Below are positions 1-8,708 of a DNA stretch of 64,000 nt, piece by piece. The first letter of the stretch is position 1. The number at the start of each line of letters is the position of its first letter. A program made the position numbers and the translations under genes. A model generated the notes under the pieces. The model had not been told where the DNA came from, did no database searches, and saw only the letters and a list, made by a program, of their open reading frames with translations. The DNA is from Streptomyces sp. NBC_01478 (GTDB lineage: Bacteria; Actinomycetota; Actinomycetes; Streptomycetales; Streptomycetaceae), in contig NZ_CP109444.1 in NCBI RefSeq assembly GCF_036227225.1, positions 5,437,501 through 5,501,500 on the forward strand. Direction: 5' to 3'.

Positions 1-309
1 GTCAAAGTGGACATCGCCTACGGCTACGAGGAGAACGACACCAAGACCGATCCGGCCTCCGTCCGTAAACTCACCAACTTGGCCGACCGATACCGCGACA
101 AACTCAGCTTCACGCGTCTGAAGAGCACTCACGCAAAGGTTCTCGTCTACGACGACGTCTGGGTGACCACGTCCTTCAACTGGCTCTCTTTCAAAGGTGA
201 CCCCGAACGCACCTACCGCATGGAAGAAGGAAGCCTCGTCCGCAACCGCCAGATCGCCGACACCCAGTACGCCCGCTACCTTGAGCTGATCGCCGACCAG
301 CGCCGATAA
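1..309 (+). CDS. Phospholipase D-like domain protein, C-terminal fragment (5' end outside window)
   Basis: The frame is open from the first base, so this is only the last ~102 residues of a longer protein. It shows one HKD-type motif, THAKVLVYDD (HxKx4D), followed by TTSFNWLSF, matching the usual Asn/Ser-rich strand after the HKD motif in PLD-like nucleases and phosphodiesterases. Full-length members carry two HKD motifs; the other would be upstream. PLD-like proteins occur in defence and mobile-element loci, which fits the setting, but substrate and partner genes cannot be told. Family moderately sure, function unknown. Confidence 0.7.
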   Translation, partial: VKVDIAYGYEENDTKTDPASVRKLTNLADRYRDKLSFTRLKSTHAKVLVYDDVWVTTSFNWLSFKGDPERTYRMEEGSLVRNRQIADTQYARYLELIADQRR

Positions 310-672
310 CTTGGCCGAGGCGCCTCCCACTTATCGCTGCGCCCTTGACATCGCAGAGAACCCATCGGCCATCCTTTTGCCTTCGTCGCCGACAGCCAGG
401 CACACTCCACTCCGAACGCGGCAACGACGTCCTGCGCGGGGTCAACCTCACCGCCCAGCCGACCCCGCTCCCCGGCACCTCCAGCCCCCTAATCGCTTCA
501 AGCCCGCTGAGCAAGAACGGCTTGCTGCCCTCCGCACACCACGCTCCTGCTCCACCGGAAGTAACCCAGCCCCGCCTTCGCGTCCCCCCGAAACCGCCAG
601 GACCTGTCCGGTGCATCTCCCCGCCGACCGAACTGGACCTGGCCCCACGTCAGACGAGGTCCCAGCTACCCC
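310..672. other. Intergenic region without supported gene
   Basis: About 360 bases between two convergent genes. Several overlapping frames are open on both strands, but none has a ribosome binding site, recognisable protein family or normal residue composition. No strong hairpin with a T-tract was seen. Confidence 0.5.
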
Positions 673-1173
673 CTATTCCCATCCGTCCAGCGACACCTGG
701 GGCCCATCGGTGAGGTACCGGTGGAGGGCACTCGCGGTGGTGTCCACGAACTCCTCGGGGATGGCCTCGGCATCGACCCAGCAGACCTGGGCGTGCTTAC
801 GTGGCTCTCGGTTCTCTGGTTCGCCTGTCCACTCGTAGGCGGCGAAGACCACGGTGAGAAAGCCGCTCGGGGCTTCGACGCCCCAGGCACCATGGATGAC
901 ATGGGCGACTGTCAGGGCCTCAGGCTTCACCGTCAGACCGGTCTCCTCGTACAGCTCGCGCACGGCAGTTGCCGTGATGGGCTCGCCGGCTTCGCTCTTA
1001 CCGACGGGAAGATCCCACATGCCCTGGGCGAACTTGGCGTTCTCGCTGCGCTGGAGGAGGACGACACGGTTGGTGGCCTGGTCGTGGACGATGACGGCGG
1101 CGACCAGCAGGGTCATGGATTCGAGGGCGGGCGGTAGAACCTTGGGCTGGTCGTCGCGTGTCGGCTGAGCCAC
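673..1173 (-). CDS. NUDIX hydrolase
   Basis: 166 residues. A complete Nudix box is visible at about residues 58-80: G-x5-E-x7-REL-x-EE-x-GL (GKSEAGEP...REL YEETGL). This binds the divalent metal and hydrolyses a nucleoside diphosphate linked to another moiety; the exact substrate cannot be told. Start is GTG with AGGGAG seven bases upstream. It stands alone between the PLD-like fragment and a broken gene. Housecleaning or nucleotide-sugar/cofactor hydrolysis is the usual role. Confidence 0.88.
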   Translation of the reverse strand: MAQPTRDDQPKVLPPALESMTLLVAAVIVHDQATNRVVLLQRSENAKFAQGMWDLPVGKSEAGEPITATAVRELYEETGLTVKPEALTVAHVIHGAWGVEAPSGFLTVVFAAYEWTGEPENREPRKHAQVCWVDAEAIPEEFVDTTASALHRYLTDGPQVSLDGWE

Positions 1174-1376
1174 GGCTGGTCTCCCTTCGTCACTCGCAGC
1201 CTAGTTACGAGGCGTGGTCCGCCTCAGAACGGCTGCCCAGTCCCTTCATCATCGCCGTCGCCCGCTCCTTTGAGCCTCCAGCGGATATATCCCACGTCCG
1301 CCGGATACCGATCGACGGATCGTCTTCTACCGGCGACGGTCGCCGGAAATCAGGGAGGCCAACCACCCGGCCAGCC

Positions 1377-2162
1377 TCAACGTCTGCTCCGTTCGGAGCC
1401 AATGCGAGGCCGAAGCCTGTAAGGGATCTTGGACACGCCCTGGTGTTCACTCCATAGCCGAGTGCCTGACCGCGTCAGTGTCCAGCCGCTGCCCTCGTAG
1501 GGCATGAGCTCGCCAACACTGAGTTGGCCGATGAGATGGGTCAGCTCCTTGGCCATCCGCAGATCATGTTCGCGTTCGCGGGCTTCAGCGTTCGCGTAAC
1601 CATCAGCGAGTGCCGTGAACTCCTCGTAGGTCAGCTCGCCAAGGCGGCGCCTGTGCGCGAGCATCGCCTCGCTCTCGACGTACGCGTCGGAGTACTCCTT
1701 GCCGAAACGGCGACCGTACTCCCGCACCCGCTGACGTTCCTCTTCCAACCTCTCGGGACTGATCTGCTGCTGACGGGCATTGGCAATCTTGTCGGCGCGA
1801 GACAGAAGCCAGCTCAGAGGGGACGGTCACAGGAAGACCCCCAGCCTGCCGTATCTCTCCCATTGGCAGTGCGTGTATCCGGCTGCCTGCGCGACCCATC
1901 CGTAACGCTCACCAGTACTCGTGTTCGGAGCAGGGTTCTTGAACTCGATGCCGAAGGCTGGGTCCTCATCGTGCCAACCGGCCGGCTCACGGGGCCTCAG
2001 CACGGCATCGATACGAGTCTCTTCGCCGGTCCAGTAACGCCCTGGCACTTGCTCTTCAACATGGAACCACTGGTCCATCTTGTCGAGGACGAAGTCAGCG
2101 AGAGCTTTCTCATCGGGGAATGTCCCAGGTTGTGGCAGCAACGCCTTCTGTCCGTAGCGCAC
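1377..2162 (-). pseudogene. PD-(D/E)XK-like nuclease-family gene interrupted by an in-frame TGA
   Basis: Two open segments (2162-1827 and 1826-1377) lie in the same frame and are separated by one TGA at 1829-1827. The first ends GRLGVFL-stop; the second continues PSPLSWLLSRADKIANARQQQ and a charged helical tail. The N-terminal segment has RIDAVLRP...AFGIEFKNP, a D-x(n)-ExK arrangement typical of PD-(D/E)XK nuclease folds. A single point mutation at a Cys codon (TGT/TGC to TGA) would explain the break. The frame upstream of the GTG at 2162 is open for 17 more codons, so the true start is unsure. Translation of the first half as a short protein remains possible. Confidence 0.55.
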
Positions 2163-2337
2163 TTGGTCGACTGTACGGTGCGAGCGGAAGCCATCGAACG
2201 ACGCTTTCGGTCAAGCGGCTGACCCGTTCAGGACACTGGTTGCGGGCGACGTCGACGGCGCCGAGCATGGCGGTGGTGTCGTCGATGACGGTGCGCGGGC
2301 CGTCTCCGCAGACGTTGACTTCAGTGCATAGCTGGCG

Positions 2338-3735
2338 CTACGGGCGTCGACCGCGCGGCCATGCAGTCAGGGCATCCTTGGGTGGATGCCGCTGTAGCCA
2401 TTTGCGCGCGGCCTCTTCCCCGAAGCCGTGCAGTCGGAGGACTTCAAGGGCTGCTGTTCGCGCCCTCCGTGCCTCGTCTACACGATCCAGGTGATCCTTC
2501 ATCCGCGCCACGACATCGTCGTAGTCGTAGTCGTAGCGGCCGTTGACCTTCTGCACGAACAACGGCAGGAGTTTGTAGTACCGGCGTTCGCTGACCCCAA
2601 CCCTCGTCCAGGGATACCGATCCGGTGCCTCGCCTTTCCGGTATTGCATTACCGCAATTCTTGCCTTCCGGCGCACGTACCGACGGGTCGCCTCCGCCCC
2701 CTGTCCTGGGTCGAATCCAGGGCGGATCAGCTGTTCGAGCAGCGTCGCGGCTGCCGAATCCGTATTCGGGGCGCGGGTCTCACGCTCGATGCGAGCGACA
2801 TGCCGCGGATACGCCCGCGCGATTACCTTTGCCAGGGCCGGTTCATCGCCCTTGATGTAGCCGTGCCAGTAGCCTTTCAAGACCACCTGACAGGCGATTT
2901 CGTAAGGAGTTGAGACAGGGTCGAGGGTGATGGTCGGTATGCCGTGGCCGTGGATAGCCCTCGCGAACCTGCTCCACTGCCGATCGGTGGGCCGTTGCAC
3001 CTGCTCGGTCCAGATGCGCGCGGTGAATGCCCAGCCTGCGGGTTGCTGTGTCATGGGAGCCGCGATCAGGATCGCTTCGGCGGCTACAAGCGGTGGGATC
3101 TTGTCACCGGCCGTCTGATCCATGAGCGGTTCGAAAAGACGCCCTTCATCCTCGGTCTCGTTTGTCATCCAGAGAAGTCGACGGGCGATCTGGAACCACC
3201 ATCCGTCGACAGAGACCGCGAGGATGGGGACATGAAATCGAACCTCAGGGTTCATGACACGACGAAAGAGTTCCACTCGCTGCTCGGGCGAGAAAAATGA
3301 ACCTAGCCATCCAAGGACATACTCACCTGACAGTTGCCCTCTCTGCGACGCTACGGCGACGAGCTGGCCAGCAATCCAGAGTGCGTCTGCAATAGACGCG
3401 GCCTTAGGGACAGGGGCAGCCAGGGGCGTGACCTGCAGGACGGTTGCCATCTGGGGGTTCACCGGGTCAGGGACCTCCCAAACCATCGACTCTGGTTCCA
3501 TCGAGCCGACCTGCAAGTCGGGAACGTCCACAAAAGGCAGACCATTGGGCTCGAAGACCGCGGTCGCTCGGCGCATCGGCTGGAAGCTACGGCCTGACAG
3601 AACCTCAATCTCGCGGCCAGCCTGAGCGAGCTTGTCCTTCAGTAGACGGCGGTCGGGGCTGCCTCCGACCATCCGCGCGACTTCGTCGACAAGACCCTCG
3701 GACCAATGTCCCATCTGGGCAGTATACGAGGGCAT
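2338..3735 (-). CDS. Hypothetical protein with C-terminal helix-turn-helix-like segment
   Basis: 465 residues, no family recognised. The middle is rich in hydrophobic and aromatic residues without clear membrane helices. Near residues 385-430 the stretch YPWTRVGVSERRYYKLLPLF resembles a helix-turn-helix that reads 'GVSERRYYK', suggesting DNA binding. Two start choices exist: ATG at 3735, which overlaps the divergent gene's ATG, or ATG at 3714, which lies six bases downstream of a good minus-strand TATACT -10 box and would give a leaderless 458-residue product. Length, coding composition and reading frame support a real gene. It is probably part of the mobile element cargo. Confidence 0.65.
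   Translation of the reverse strand: MPSYTAQMGHWSEGLVDEVARMVGGSPDRRLLKDKLAQAGREIEVLSGRSFQPMRRATAVFEPNGLPFVDVPDLQVGSMEPESMVWEVPDPVNPQMATVLQVTPLAAPVPKAASIADALWIAGQLVAVASQRGQLSGEYVLGWLGSFFSPEQRVELFRRVMNPEVRFHVPILAVSVDGWWFQIARRLLWMTNETEDEGRLFEPLMDQTAGDKIPPLVAAEAILIAAPMTQQPAGWAFTARIWTEQVQRPTDRQWSRFARAIHGHGIPTITLDPVSTPYEIACQVVLKGYWHGYIKGDEPALAKVIARAYPRHVARIERETRAPNTDSAAATLLEQLIRPGFDPGQGAEATRRYVRRKARIAVMQYRKGEAPDRYPWTRVGVSERRYYKLLPLFVQKVNGRYDYDYDDVVARMKDHLDRVDEARRARTAALEVLRLHGFGEEAARKWLQRHPPKDALTAWPRGRRP
3721..3728. promoter_or_regulatory. Possible bidirectional -10 region on palindrome GTATAC
   Basis: The palindrome GTATAC (3722-3727) reads TATACT on the minus strand, six bases before ATG 3714, and TATACG on the plus strand, five bases before ATG 3734. 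Both divergent genes could therefore be transcribed leaderless from one shared element. No strong -35 was found on either side. Confidence 0.35.
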
Positions 3736-4012
3736 GGAGAACCAAGACCCTGGTCACGAGCGGGCGCGATCGTACAAACCTGAGCACGAGAGCATTCGCG
3801 TGCCTGAGAACGCATCCGACTTGACGCCCCGCTTCAAGCTGATCTTCTCTACAGTCGCCGCGCTGACAGCACTAGCTCTGATCTTGAACGTGCTGCTGGC
3901 TGCGTTCGGCGGCGATTCTGAGCAGGTGAAAGGTGCCGTAGAGGCATGCTCCACCACGTACATGATGGGCTTCGGGGCGATTGTTGGACTCATCGGCGGC
4001 AAGGTGGCATAG
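3734..4012 (+). CDS. Small two-helix membrane protein
   Basis: 92 residues from ATG 3734 (weak GAGGG just upstream). A polar N-terminus of ~33 residues is followed by a hydrophobic helix (FSTVAALTALALILNVLLAA) and a second C-terminal hydrophobic segment ending in GGKVA. No family recognised; size and topology recall small phage or plasmid membrane proteins. It is divergent from the 465-residue gene, with overlapping start codons within CATG, so the two may be co-regulated. Confidence 0.6.
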   Translation: MENQDPGHERARSYKPEHESIRVPENASDLTPRFKLIFSTVAALTALALILNVLLAAFGGDSEQVKGAVEACSTTYMMGFGAIVGLIGGKVA

Positions 4013-4133
4013 CTCTTCCTTCTGAGGGCTGAGCGAGTACGCCGCCGCTCGTGCGGATGGAGACCTCAACCTTCGCGTAACTACCTGCAGTTGGAGTCTC
4101 CTTCGAGCTGGCGGCGTAGGTCGGGCCGCTGTC

Positions 4134-5177
4134 TCAGCCGAAGGCAAGTTCACGGAAGGCGTTGCGGATCTCAGTGAGGGGCTGGCGGTCGCGGGTGTAG
4201 TAGAGCTTGTTGGTCAGCAGTACGGCCCAGCGCCCCTGGTCGGGTGAGATCCACATGCCGGTTCCGGTGAAGCCGTAGTGCACCCAGACATCCTGGGTCG
4301 GCTCGGTGCCGGGAGCTGGGTGCCAGAACAGGCCGCGTACGGGCTCCAGTTCACCGGTCTGGATCGTCAGCGACTCAGTCACCCAGGCTGGCCCGAAGCC
4401 GGCCTGTGCAGGTGCAGAAGTGTCGCCCAGCATGTAACGCAGGAAAGCGGCGAGATCGTCGACGACGGTGAAGGCACCGGCGATGCCGCACACGCCGCCC
4501 AGGAGTCGTGCGGAGAAGTCGTGGGCGACGCCTTTGAGGTGAGTGCCGGTGTCCTCGTCGAGTTCGGTCGGCGCACACCGTGCGGCGATCTCGGAGGGAA
4601 GCGGCCCGAACCGGGTGGTGTTCATACCGAGCGGCTGCCAGGTCCGCTCCGTGGCGAGTTGGTCGAGGCGCTGGCCCGAGAGGTGTTCGGCGAGGTAGCC
4701 GAGGATGAGGGCGGCCCGGTCGGTGTACTCGACGGCTTCTCCGGGCTGGCGGTGCACTGCTTCTCTCAGCACGCCATCGCGGATGTCCTGCGGGTCGGTG
4801 CCGTACAGGTTCTTGAGTTGAGCCCGCAGGGGGACGCCTGCCGTGTGGGTCAGCAACTGGCGGGCGGTCACCGATCCGAGCGCGTGGCCTTCGACCTCGG
4901 GCCAGAAGGTACCGAGAGGAGAGTAGAGGTCGAGCTTGCCCTCTTCCCAGAGGGAGCCGATGGAGGACCACACCGCGAGGATCTTGGTGAGGCTGGCGGC
5001 GTCGAAGACGGTGTCGGACCGCATCGGCATGTCCGGCTGCTCGGGGTCGAGGACCCCGGTGGCGCCGTGGACGTGAGTTCCGGCGGCGTCTCCGACGGCC
5101 CATACAGCGCCTGGGTAAACCTTGTCGCGGACGCCTTCACTCAGGAGCTCTTCGATGCGGTCGGTGCGGTACGTCAT
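4134..5177 (-). CDS. Serine hydrolase, beta-lactamase (class C/EstB) family
   Basis: 347 residues from ATG 5177, preferred over ATG 5201 because AGGGAG lies four bases upstream. Active-site SxxK motif is SLTK (in DAASLTKILAV), the second motif is YTD rather than Y-x-N, and the third is HYGFTGTG in place of the usual H/K-x-G. No signal peptide is seen, so it is probably cytoplasmic; such proteins act as esterases or D-aminopeptidases more often than true beta-lactamases. It follows the glycosyltransferase by 120 bases on the same strand and may be the last gene of that operon, perhaps removing an acyl group. Confidence 0.85.
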   Translation of the reverse strand: MTYRTDRIEELLSEGVRDKVYPGAVWAVGDAAGTHVHGATGVLDPEQPDMPMRSDTVFDAASLTKILAVWSSIGSLWEEGKLDLYSPLGTFWPEVEGHALGSVTARQLLTHTAGVPLRAQLKNLYGTDPQDIRDGVLREAVHRQPGEAVEYTDRAALILGYLAEHLSGQRLDQLATERTWQPLGMNTTRFGPLPSEIAARCAPTELDEDTGTHLKGVAHDFSARLLGGVCGIAGAFTVVDDLAAFLRYMLGDTSAPAQAGFGPAWVTESLTIQTGELEPVRGLFWHPAPGTEPTQDVWVHYGFTGTGMWISPDQGRWAVLLTNKLYYTRDRQPLTEIRNAFRELAFG

Positions 5178-5297
5178 GGTCTCCCTGTTCGCAGTGGGCA
5201 TCCCGCCGGTCAGCGTAGTGACGCGGGTGGGATGAGTGGAGGAACGGCATGCGGGGGCTGCCCCCGCCCCGCTGGATGGCCCGGTTTCTGTACCTGC

Positions 5298-6413
5298 TCA
5301 GGAGAGTTGGTGGCCGAGGTCGATCAGAGCTTGTGCGGCAACCGACAGCGGGTAACGAGCAGCGTTCGCGTAGCCCGCCTGCCGCAGCGCGGAGAGTAGG
5401 CCCGGAGAAGTTCGCAGCCGATCCAGATCGCGGGCGAGGGCGGCCGAGTTGGTGAAATCGGTGGCCACTCCGGAGGCGGCGAGGGCCTCGCTGAGGCCGG
5501 GCACGGGTTGGTAGAGGACGGGCAGTCCACAGGCTTGGGCCTCCAGCGCGACCAGACCCATGGCCTCCAGAGTGGTCGACGGCATGACCAGCACGTCGTG
5601 TTCGGCGAACGCCTTCCACAGCTGTGGACGGCGTAGCCAGCCGAGGTAGCGGGGCCGTAGGCCGGCCCGTTGTAACAGCGGTGCCAGGGCGTGGAACTGG
5701 GCCCTGGGCGCAGCGACGCTCAGCTCGACACCTGGCACGGGCGCCAGGCTCTTGATCAGGGCGCCGCCTCCCTTCTCGGCGGTCAGCCGTCCCGCGTACA
5801 GCAGCCGTAGGTGGCTGGTGGAGGCGCGAGTTGGCCGGGGTGGCGGGTCGGCGAGCAGGCGGTCGGGGATGCCCCAGGAAATGTGGGTGATCTTCCGGCG
5901 GTCGATCTGCGGGGCGAGCTTGAGTAGGTGGTCGGCCATTGCTCCTGTCGGTACGACGATCACGTCCGCGGCTCTGGCGGTCTCGCGCAGGACGCGGAGT
6001 TGATCGTGGTGGGCCTCGGCGAAGAGCAGGTCGGTGCCGTGGACCAGGGCGATGCGGGGATGCAGGGGCAGGGCCCGGATCAGGGCGGGGGTGGCGCCGA
6101 AGGCGAGGTGCTGGAGGTGCAGGACGCTGATCTGATCTGGGTCGATCGCGGCTGAAAGAGCCTTACGCAGGGCTGCGACGTAACGACCGAAGGCCGGGCC
6201 TTCCAAGCACTTCCCGGCGACGGGCAGCAGGTCGAGCCCGGCCGGGAGGTGGTGCCTGAGATTCGGTGAGCCGAGCATGAACGCGCGTGCGGGGATCAGA
6301 GGGCGGTCGCCGGTGTAGAGGTCGAGGAAGAGTTCGACGCTGCCGCCCGGGCTTCCGACGGGCAGGTCCAGCAGGGTGGCGGCCAGTGGCTCGCTGGACG
6401 GACGGAGGCTCAC
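5298..6413 (-). CDS. Family GT4-like glycosyltransferase
   Basis: 371 residues, GT-B fold. The N-terminal half has VLHLQHLAFG and ALVHGTD, and the C-terminal half has LLYAGRLTAEKG and the donor-binding ExxGLVALEAQACGLPVL (E-x7-E type, around residue 285). No signal peptide or membrane segment. GTG start overlaps the stop of the upstream deaminase-like gene (GTGA), so it is translationally coupled. In this context the acceptor could be a nucleoside or other small product of the operon; donor unknown. Confidence 0.88.
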   Translation of the reverse strand: MSLRPSSEPLAATLLDLPVGSPGGSVELFLDLYTGDRPLIPARAFMLGSPNLRHHLPAGLDLLPVAGKCLEGPAFGRYVAALRKALSAAIDPDQISVLHLQHLAFGATPALIRALPLHPRIALVHGTDLLFAEAHHDQLRVLRETARAADVIVVPTGAMADHLLKLAPQIDRRKITHISWGIPDRLLADPPPRPTRASTSHLRLLYAGRLTAEKGGGALIKSLAPVPGVELSVAAPRAQFHALAPLLQRAGLRPRYLGWLRRPQLWKAFAEHDVLVMPSTTLEAMGLVALEAQACGLPVLYQPVPGLSEALAASGVATDFTNSAALARDLDRLRTSPGLLSALRQAGYANAARYPLSVAAQALIDLGHQLS

Positions 6414-6946
6414 TGGACTCCTCCGTGGATTTCTTCGTAGAGGCGGGAGATGTCGATGCCGTCCGTCGTCGCGTACTTGGAACGCTGCTGCTGGTAGCTG
6501 GCCGACGTGCCGAAGGCGGTGAGGAAGACGAGCTTGCCGAAGGTCATGCCCGGATAGACCCGGACTGGTTTGGCGGCGCGGATCTCCAACGTCCAGCGGA
6601 TGGCGTGGCCTTGGTGTCCGAGTGGGGCGGATACGTGGACCCAGATGCCGAGTGCGCCGATGGTTCGGTCGCCGTTGAGCATCTGCGCGTACGTCTCCGA
6701 ACCGGTCTTCTCCAGCGTGGCGCCGAGGTAGAGCACGCCCGGCTTGAGCACCAAGCCCGTTGCGGGGATGACCTGTTCGATGAACGCGGTGGGGGCGGCG
6801 GCGTCCAGGTCACCGGCGCAGACGCGGAGCGTGTGGCCGAGTCGCCAGTCGTAGGCGTTCGGGGAGAGGCGGGCGGGGTCGTACGGGTGGATCGTGATCT
6901 CGCCGGCCCGGAGGGCAGCTCTGATCGCGGGGGCAGTGAGGATCAC
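6410..6946 (-). CDS. dCTP deaminase/dUTPase-fold protein with altered GRSS motif
   Basis: 178 residues, the size of bacterial Dcd (~190). Family features: MILTAPAIRAALRAGEI start, Y-x-G-A-T-L-E, and C-terminal RVYPGM. In place of the catalytic GRSSxxRLG of Dcd it has GDRTIGALG, so the Ser and Arg equivalents of E. coli S111 and R115 appear lost; the glutamate in WTLEI, equivalent to E138, is kept. GTG start overlaps the preceding paralogue's stop. It may have lost stand-alone deaminase activity or form mixed trimers with the neighbouring paralogue. Residue equivalences are from memory of the family, not an alignment. Confidence 0.85.
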   Translation of the reverse strand: MILTAPAIRAALRAGEITIHPYDPARLSPNAYDWRLGHTLRVCAGDLDAAAPTAFIEQVIPATGLVLKPGVLYLGATLEKTGSETYAQMLNGDRTIGALGIWVHVSAPLGHQGHAIRWTLEIRAAKPVRVYPGMTFGKLVFLTAFGTSASYQQQRSKYATTDGIDISRLYEEIHGGVQ

Positions 6947-7482
6947 GAGGTGACCGCCTTCAACGGAGCGACGTCCCGCCAGTACCTCGACGGCTGCGGT
7001 CCTGTGGCGGCCTGGTACTTGCCTTGGTAGGGGTCGATTTCACCGGTGGAGACGAAGAACATGATCTGCGCGATCTTCATGCCGGGGTACACCCGTAGCG
7101 GACGGACTGGCGAGAGCATCAGCGTCCACTGGCCGTGGAAGCCGATGTCGCCGATGGGGGCGGTGATTTCGACGAAGAGGCCGAGCCTGCCGACCGAGGA
7201 GCGGCCGAACAGCAGCGGTACGAAGGAGTTGGAGCCGACCTGTTCGAGGGTGTGCCCGAGGTACAACTCGCCGGGTTGGAGCACGTGTCCGTCCGTCCCG
7301 ATTTCCATCTCACGCGTGAGGTTGGGGCGGTAGGAGTCGATCACGGTGTCGGCGTAGGTCAGCAGGGTGGGGCCGAGGCGGACGTTGTAGCTGTTGGGGT
7401 TGACCTGCTCCAGCTCGAAGGGGTCGATGGTCAGGCGACCGTCGCGGGCAGCGGCGGTGATCTCGGGGCCGGTGAGGATCAC
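6943..7482 (-). CDS. dCTP deaminase-like protein lacking the catalytic glutamate
   Basis: 179 residues. GRSSVGRLGLFVEITAP is well preserved, as are YLGHTLE and RVYPGM. At the position of the general base Glu (E. coli VLEF, E138) it reads TLML, so Met replaces Glu. This is the mirror image of the next gene, which keeps Glu but has lost GRSS-R. GTG start overlaps the phosphoesterase stop by four bases. Dcd trimers build active sites at subunit interfaces, so complementation in a heteromer is plausible. Otherwise these could be nucleotide-binding, non-deaminating proteins. Confidence 0.87.
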   Translation of the reverse strand: MILTGPEITAAARDGRLTIDPFELEQVNPNSYNVRLGPTLLTYADTVIDSYRPNLTREMEIGTDGHVLQPGELYLGHTLEQVGSNSFVPLLFGRSSVGRLGLFVEITAPIGDIGFHGQWTLMLSPVRPLRVYPGMKIAQIMFFVSTGEIDPYQGKYQAATGPQPSRYWRDVAPLKAVTS

Positions 7483-8708
7483 TGCTCGCCTCCCTCGGTG
7501 GCGCCGCCGGGCAAGGTGGTGGCCAGAACGCGGCGTACTGCTTGGCTGAGCCGGAGCCCGGCTTGATGTGTTCGGCCGCCCAGATGGCTGTCGGCGAGGT
7601 AGCCCGTCGTCAGCACGCTGCTCATCGCCGACGGAAGAGGCGTGGGAGCGATGACCAACGGGCCTACGTATTCAGCGAGTTGCGTCAGCAGCTTGTCGTG
7701 GTCCTGGGCGTGCTCGTCAGGAAGGACGGCGTGGACGAGCTGGTTGTCGAAGGGCTCGATGGCCAACAGGTCGCCGAGGGTCAGCACTTCGCCGAGCGGT
7801 ACGGAACGGAGCGCGGTCTCGTTGAGGATCACCGCGTCTGCGCCGAGGCCGGAGTGGAGTCGGCCGGCGATCTCTCGCAGCAGACGGCTGCGGTCCAACT
7901 CACCATTGCGATAAGGCTCGTTCACGGTTCCGAGCGGACTCGTCAGCTTCCGGCTGATGAGGAAGATCTTCTCCTGCACCGTGGCGAGGTCTTCGGGAAC
8001 TACGGCGGCGTTGGGAAAGGTGCATGTGCGAGCGGCCCAGCCGCTGCCGACCGGTTCTGCGGTGGCGTAGCCGACGCCGAGTTCGCGTCCCTTGACGACC
8101 AAGGTGTCGCCGATGCGCACGGGACCGTAGATATCGCTGTGGCAGTGACCGGCGAAGATGACGTCCGCGAACGGGCAGGCGGCGGCCAGCTTCAGGTCCT
8201 CCTCAAAGCCGGAGTGGGACAACACGATCCAGGCGTCGGCTCGGTGGTGGTTCTCCAGCATCACCTCGCGCAGGGCATGGGCCGGGTTTGTGACGTGGTG
8301 GCCGATGCGGTCGCGGGTGGGGATCGTGTTGAACGCCTGGGCACCGATCACCGCGGTGATGGCGACCCGTTGGCCGCCGATCCGCTTGATGCGTACCCGG
8401 TCGAAGAGGGGTTTGCTGTTGGCGTCGGAGGCGTTGGCGCACACGGTCATCTCGTGCAGCCCTGGTTCGAAGTAGTGCAGCCAGCCGTGATTTCCGGGCG
8501 CGAGCAGGTCGTACAGGCTGGTGAGGATCTCGCGCTCGATCTGGCCCTTGCCGAAGCGGTAGTAGCCGCTCCCTTCGAAGAAGTCGCCGCAGTCCACGAT
8601 CAGGCTCTCGGCCCTGGCGGTGTGGAGATGGGTGAGCATCGGCGTGGCCGCGTCGAAGGCGGAGTGGACGTCGGTCGTAGCGACGATCTTCCGTAACCGT
8701 CGGCTCAT
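7479..8708 (-). CDS. 5'-nucleotidase/UshA-like metallophosphoesterase
   Basis: 409 residues from ATG 8708, which overlaps the MurA-like stop (ATGA); the frame runs on upstream but that part is a shadow. Calcineurin-type metal motifs are in order: TTDVHSAFD (D-x-H), DCGDFFEG (GD), APGNHGW (GNH), and FAGHCHSDIYG (GHxH). A C-terminal 5'-nucleotidase-like domain (~residues 240-409) is followed by no signal peptide or anchor, so it acts in the cytoplasm, unlike most UshA proteins. It likely removes phosphate from a nucleotide intermediate of the operon. Confidence 0.87.
   Translation of the reverse strand: MSRRLRKIVATTDVHSAFDAATPMLTHLHTARAESLIVDCGDFFEGSGYYRFGKGQIEREILTSLYDLLAPGNHGWLHYFEPGLHEMTVCANASDANSKPLFDRVRIKRIGGQRVAITAVIGAQAFNTIPTRDRIGHHVTNPAHALREVMLENHHRADAWIVLSHSGFEEDLKLAAACPFADVIFAGHCHSDIYGPVRIGDTLVVKGRELGVGYATAEPVGSGWAARTCTFPNAAVVPEDLATVQEKIFLISRKLTSPLGTVNEPYRNGELDRSRLLREIAGRLHSGLGADAVILNETALRSVPLGEVLTLGDLLAIEPFDNQLVHAVLPDEHAQDHDKLLTQLAEYVGPLVIAPTPLPSAMSSVLTTGYLADSHLGGRTHQAGLRLSQAVRRVLATTLPGGATEGGEQ

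Noticed and set aside
1827..1829. Possible selenocysteine readthrough at the TGA
   Set aside because: No SECIS-like hairpin was seen, and PD-(D/E)XK proteins are not known selenoproteins.
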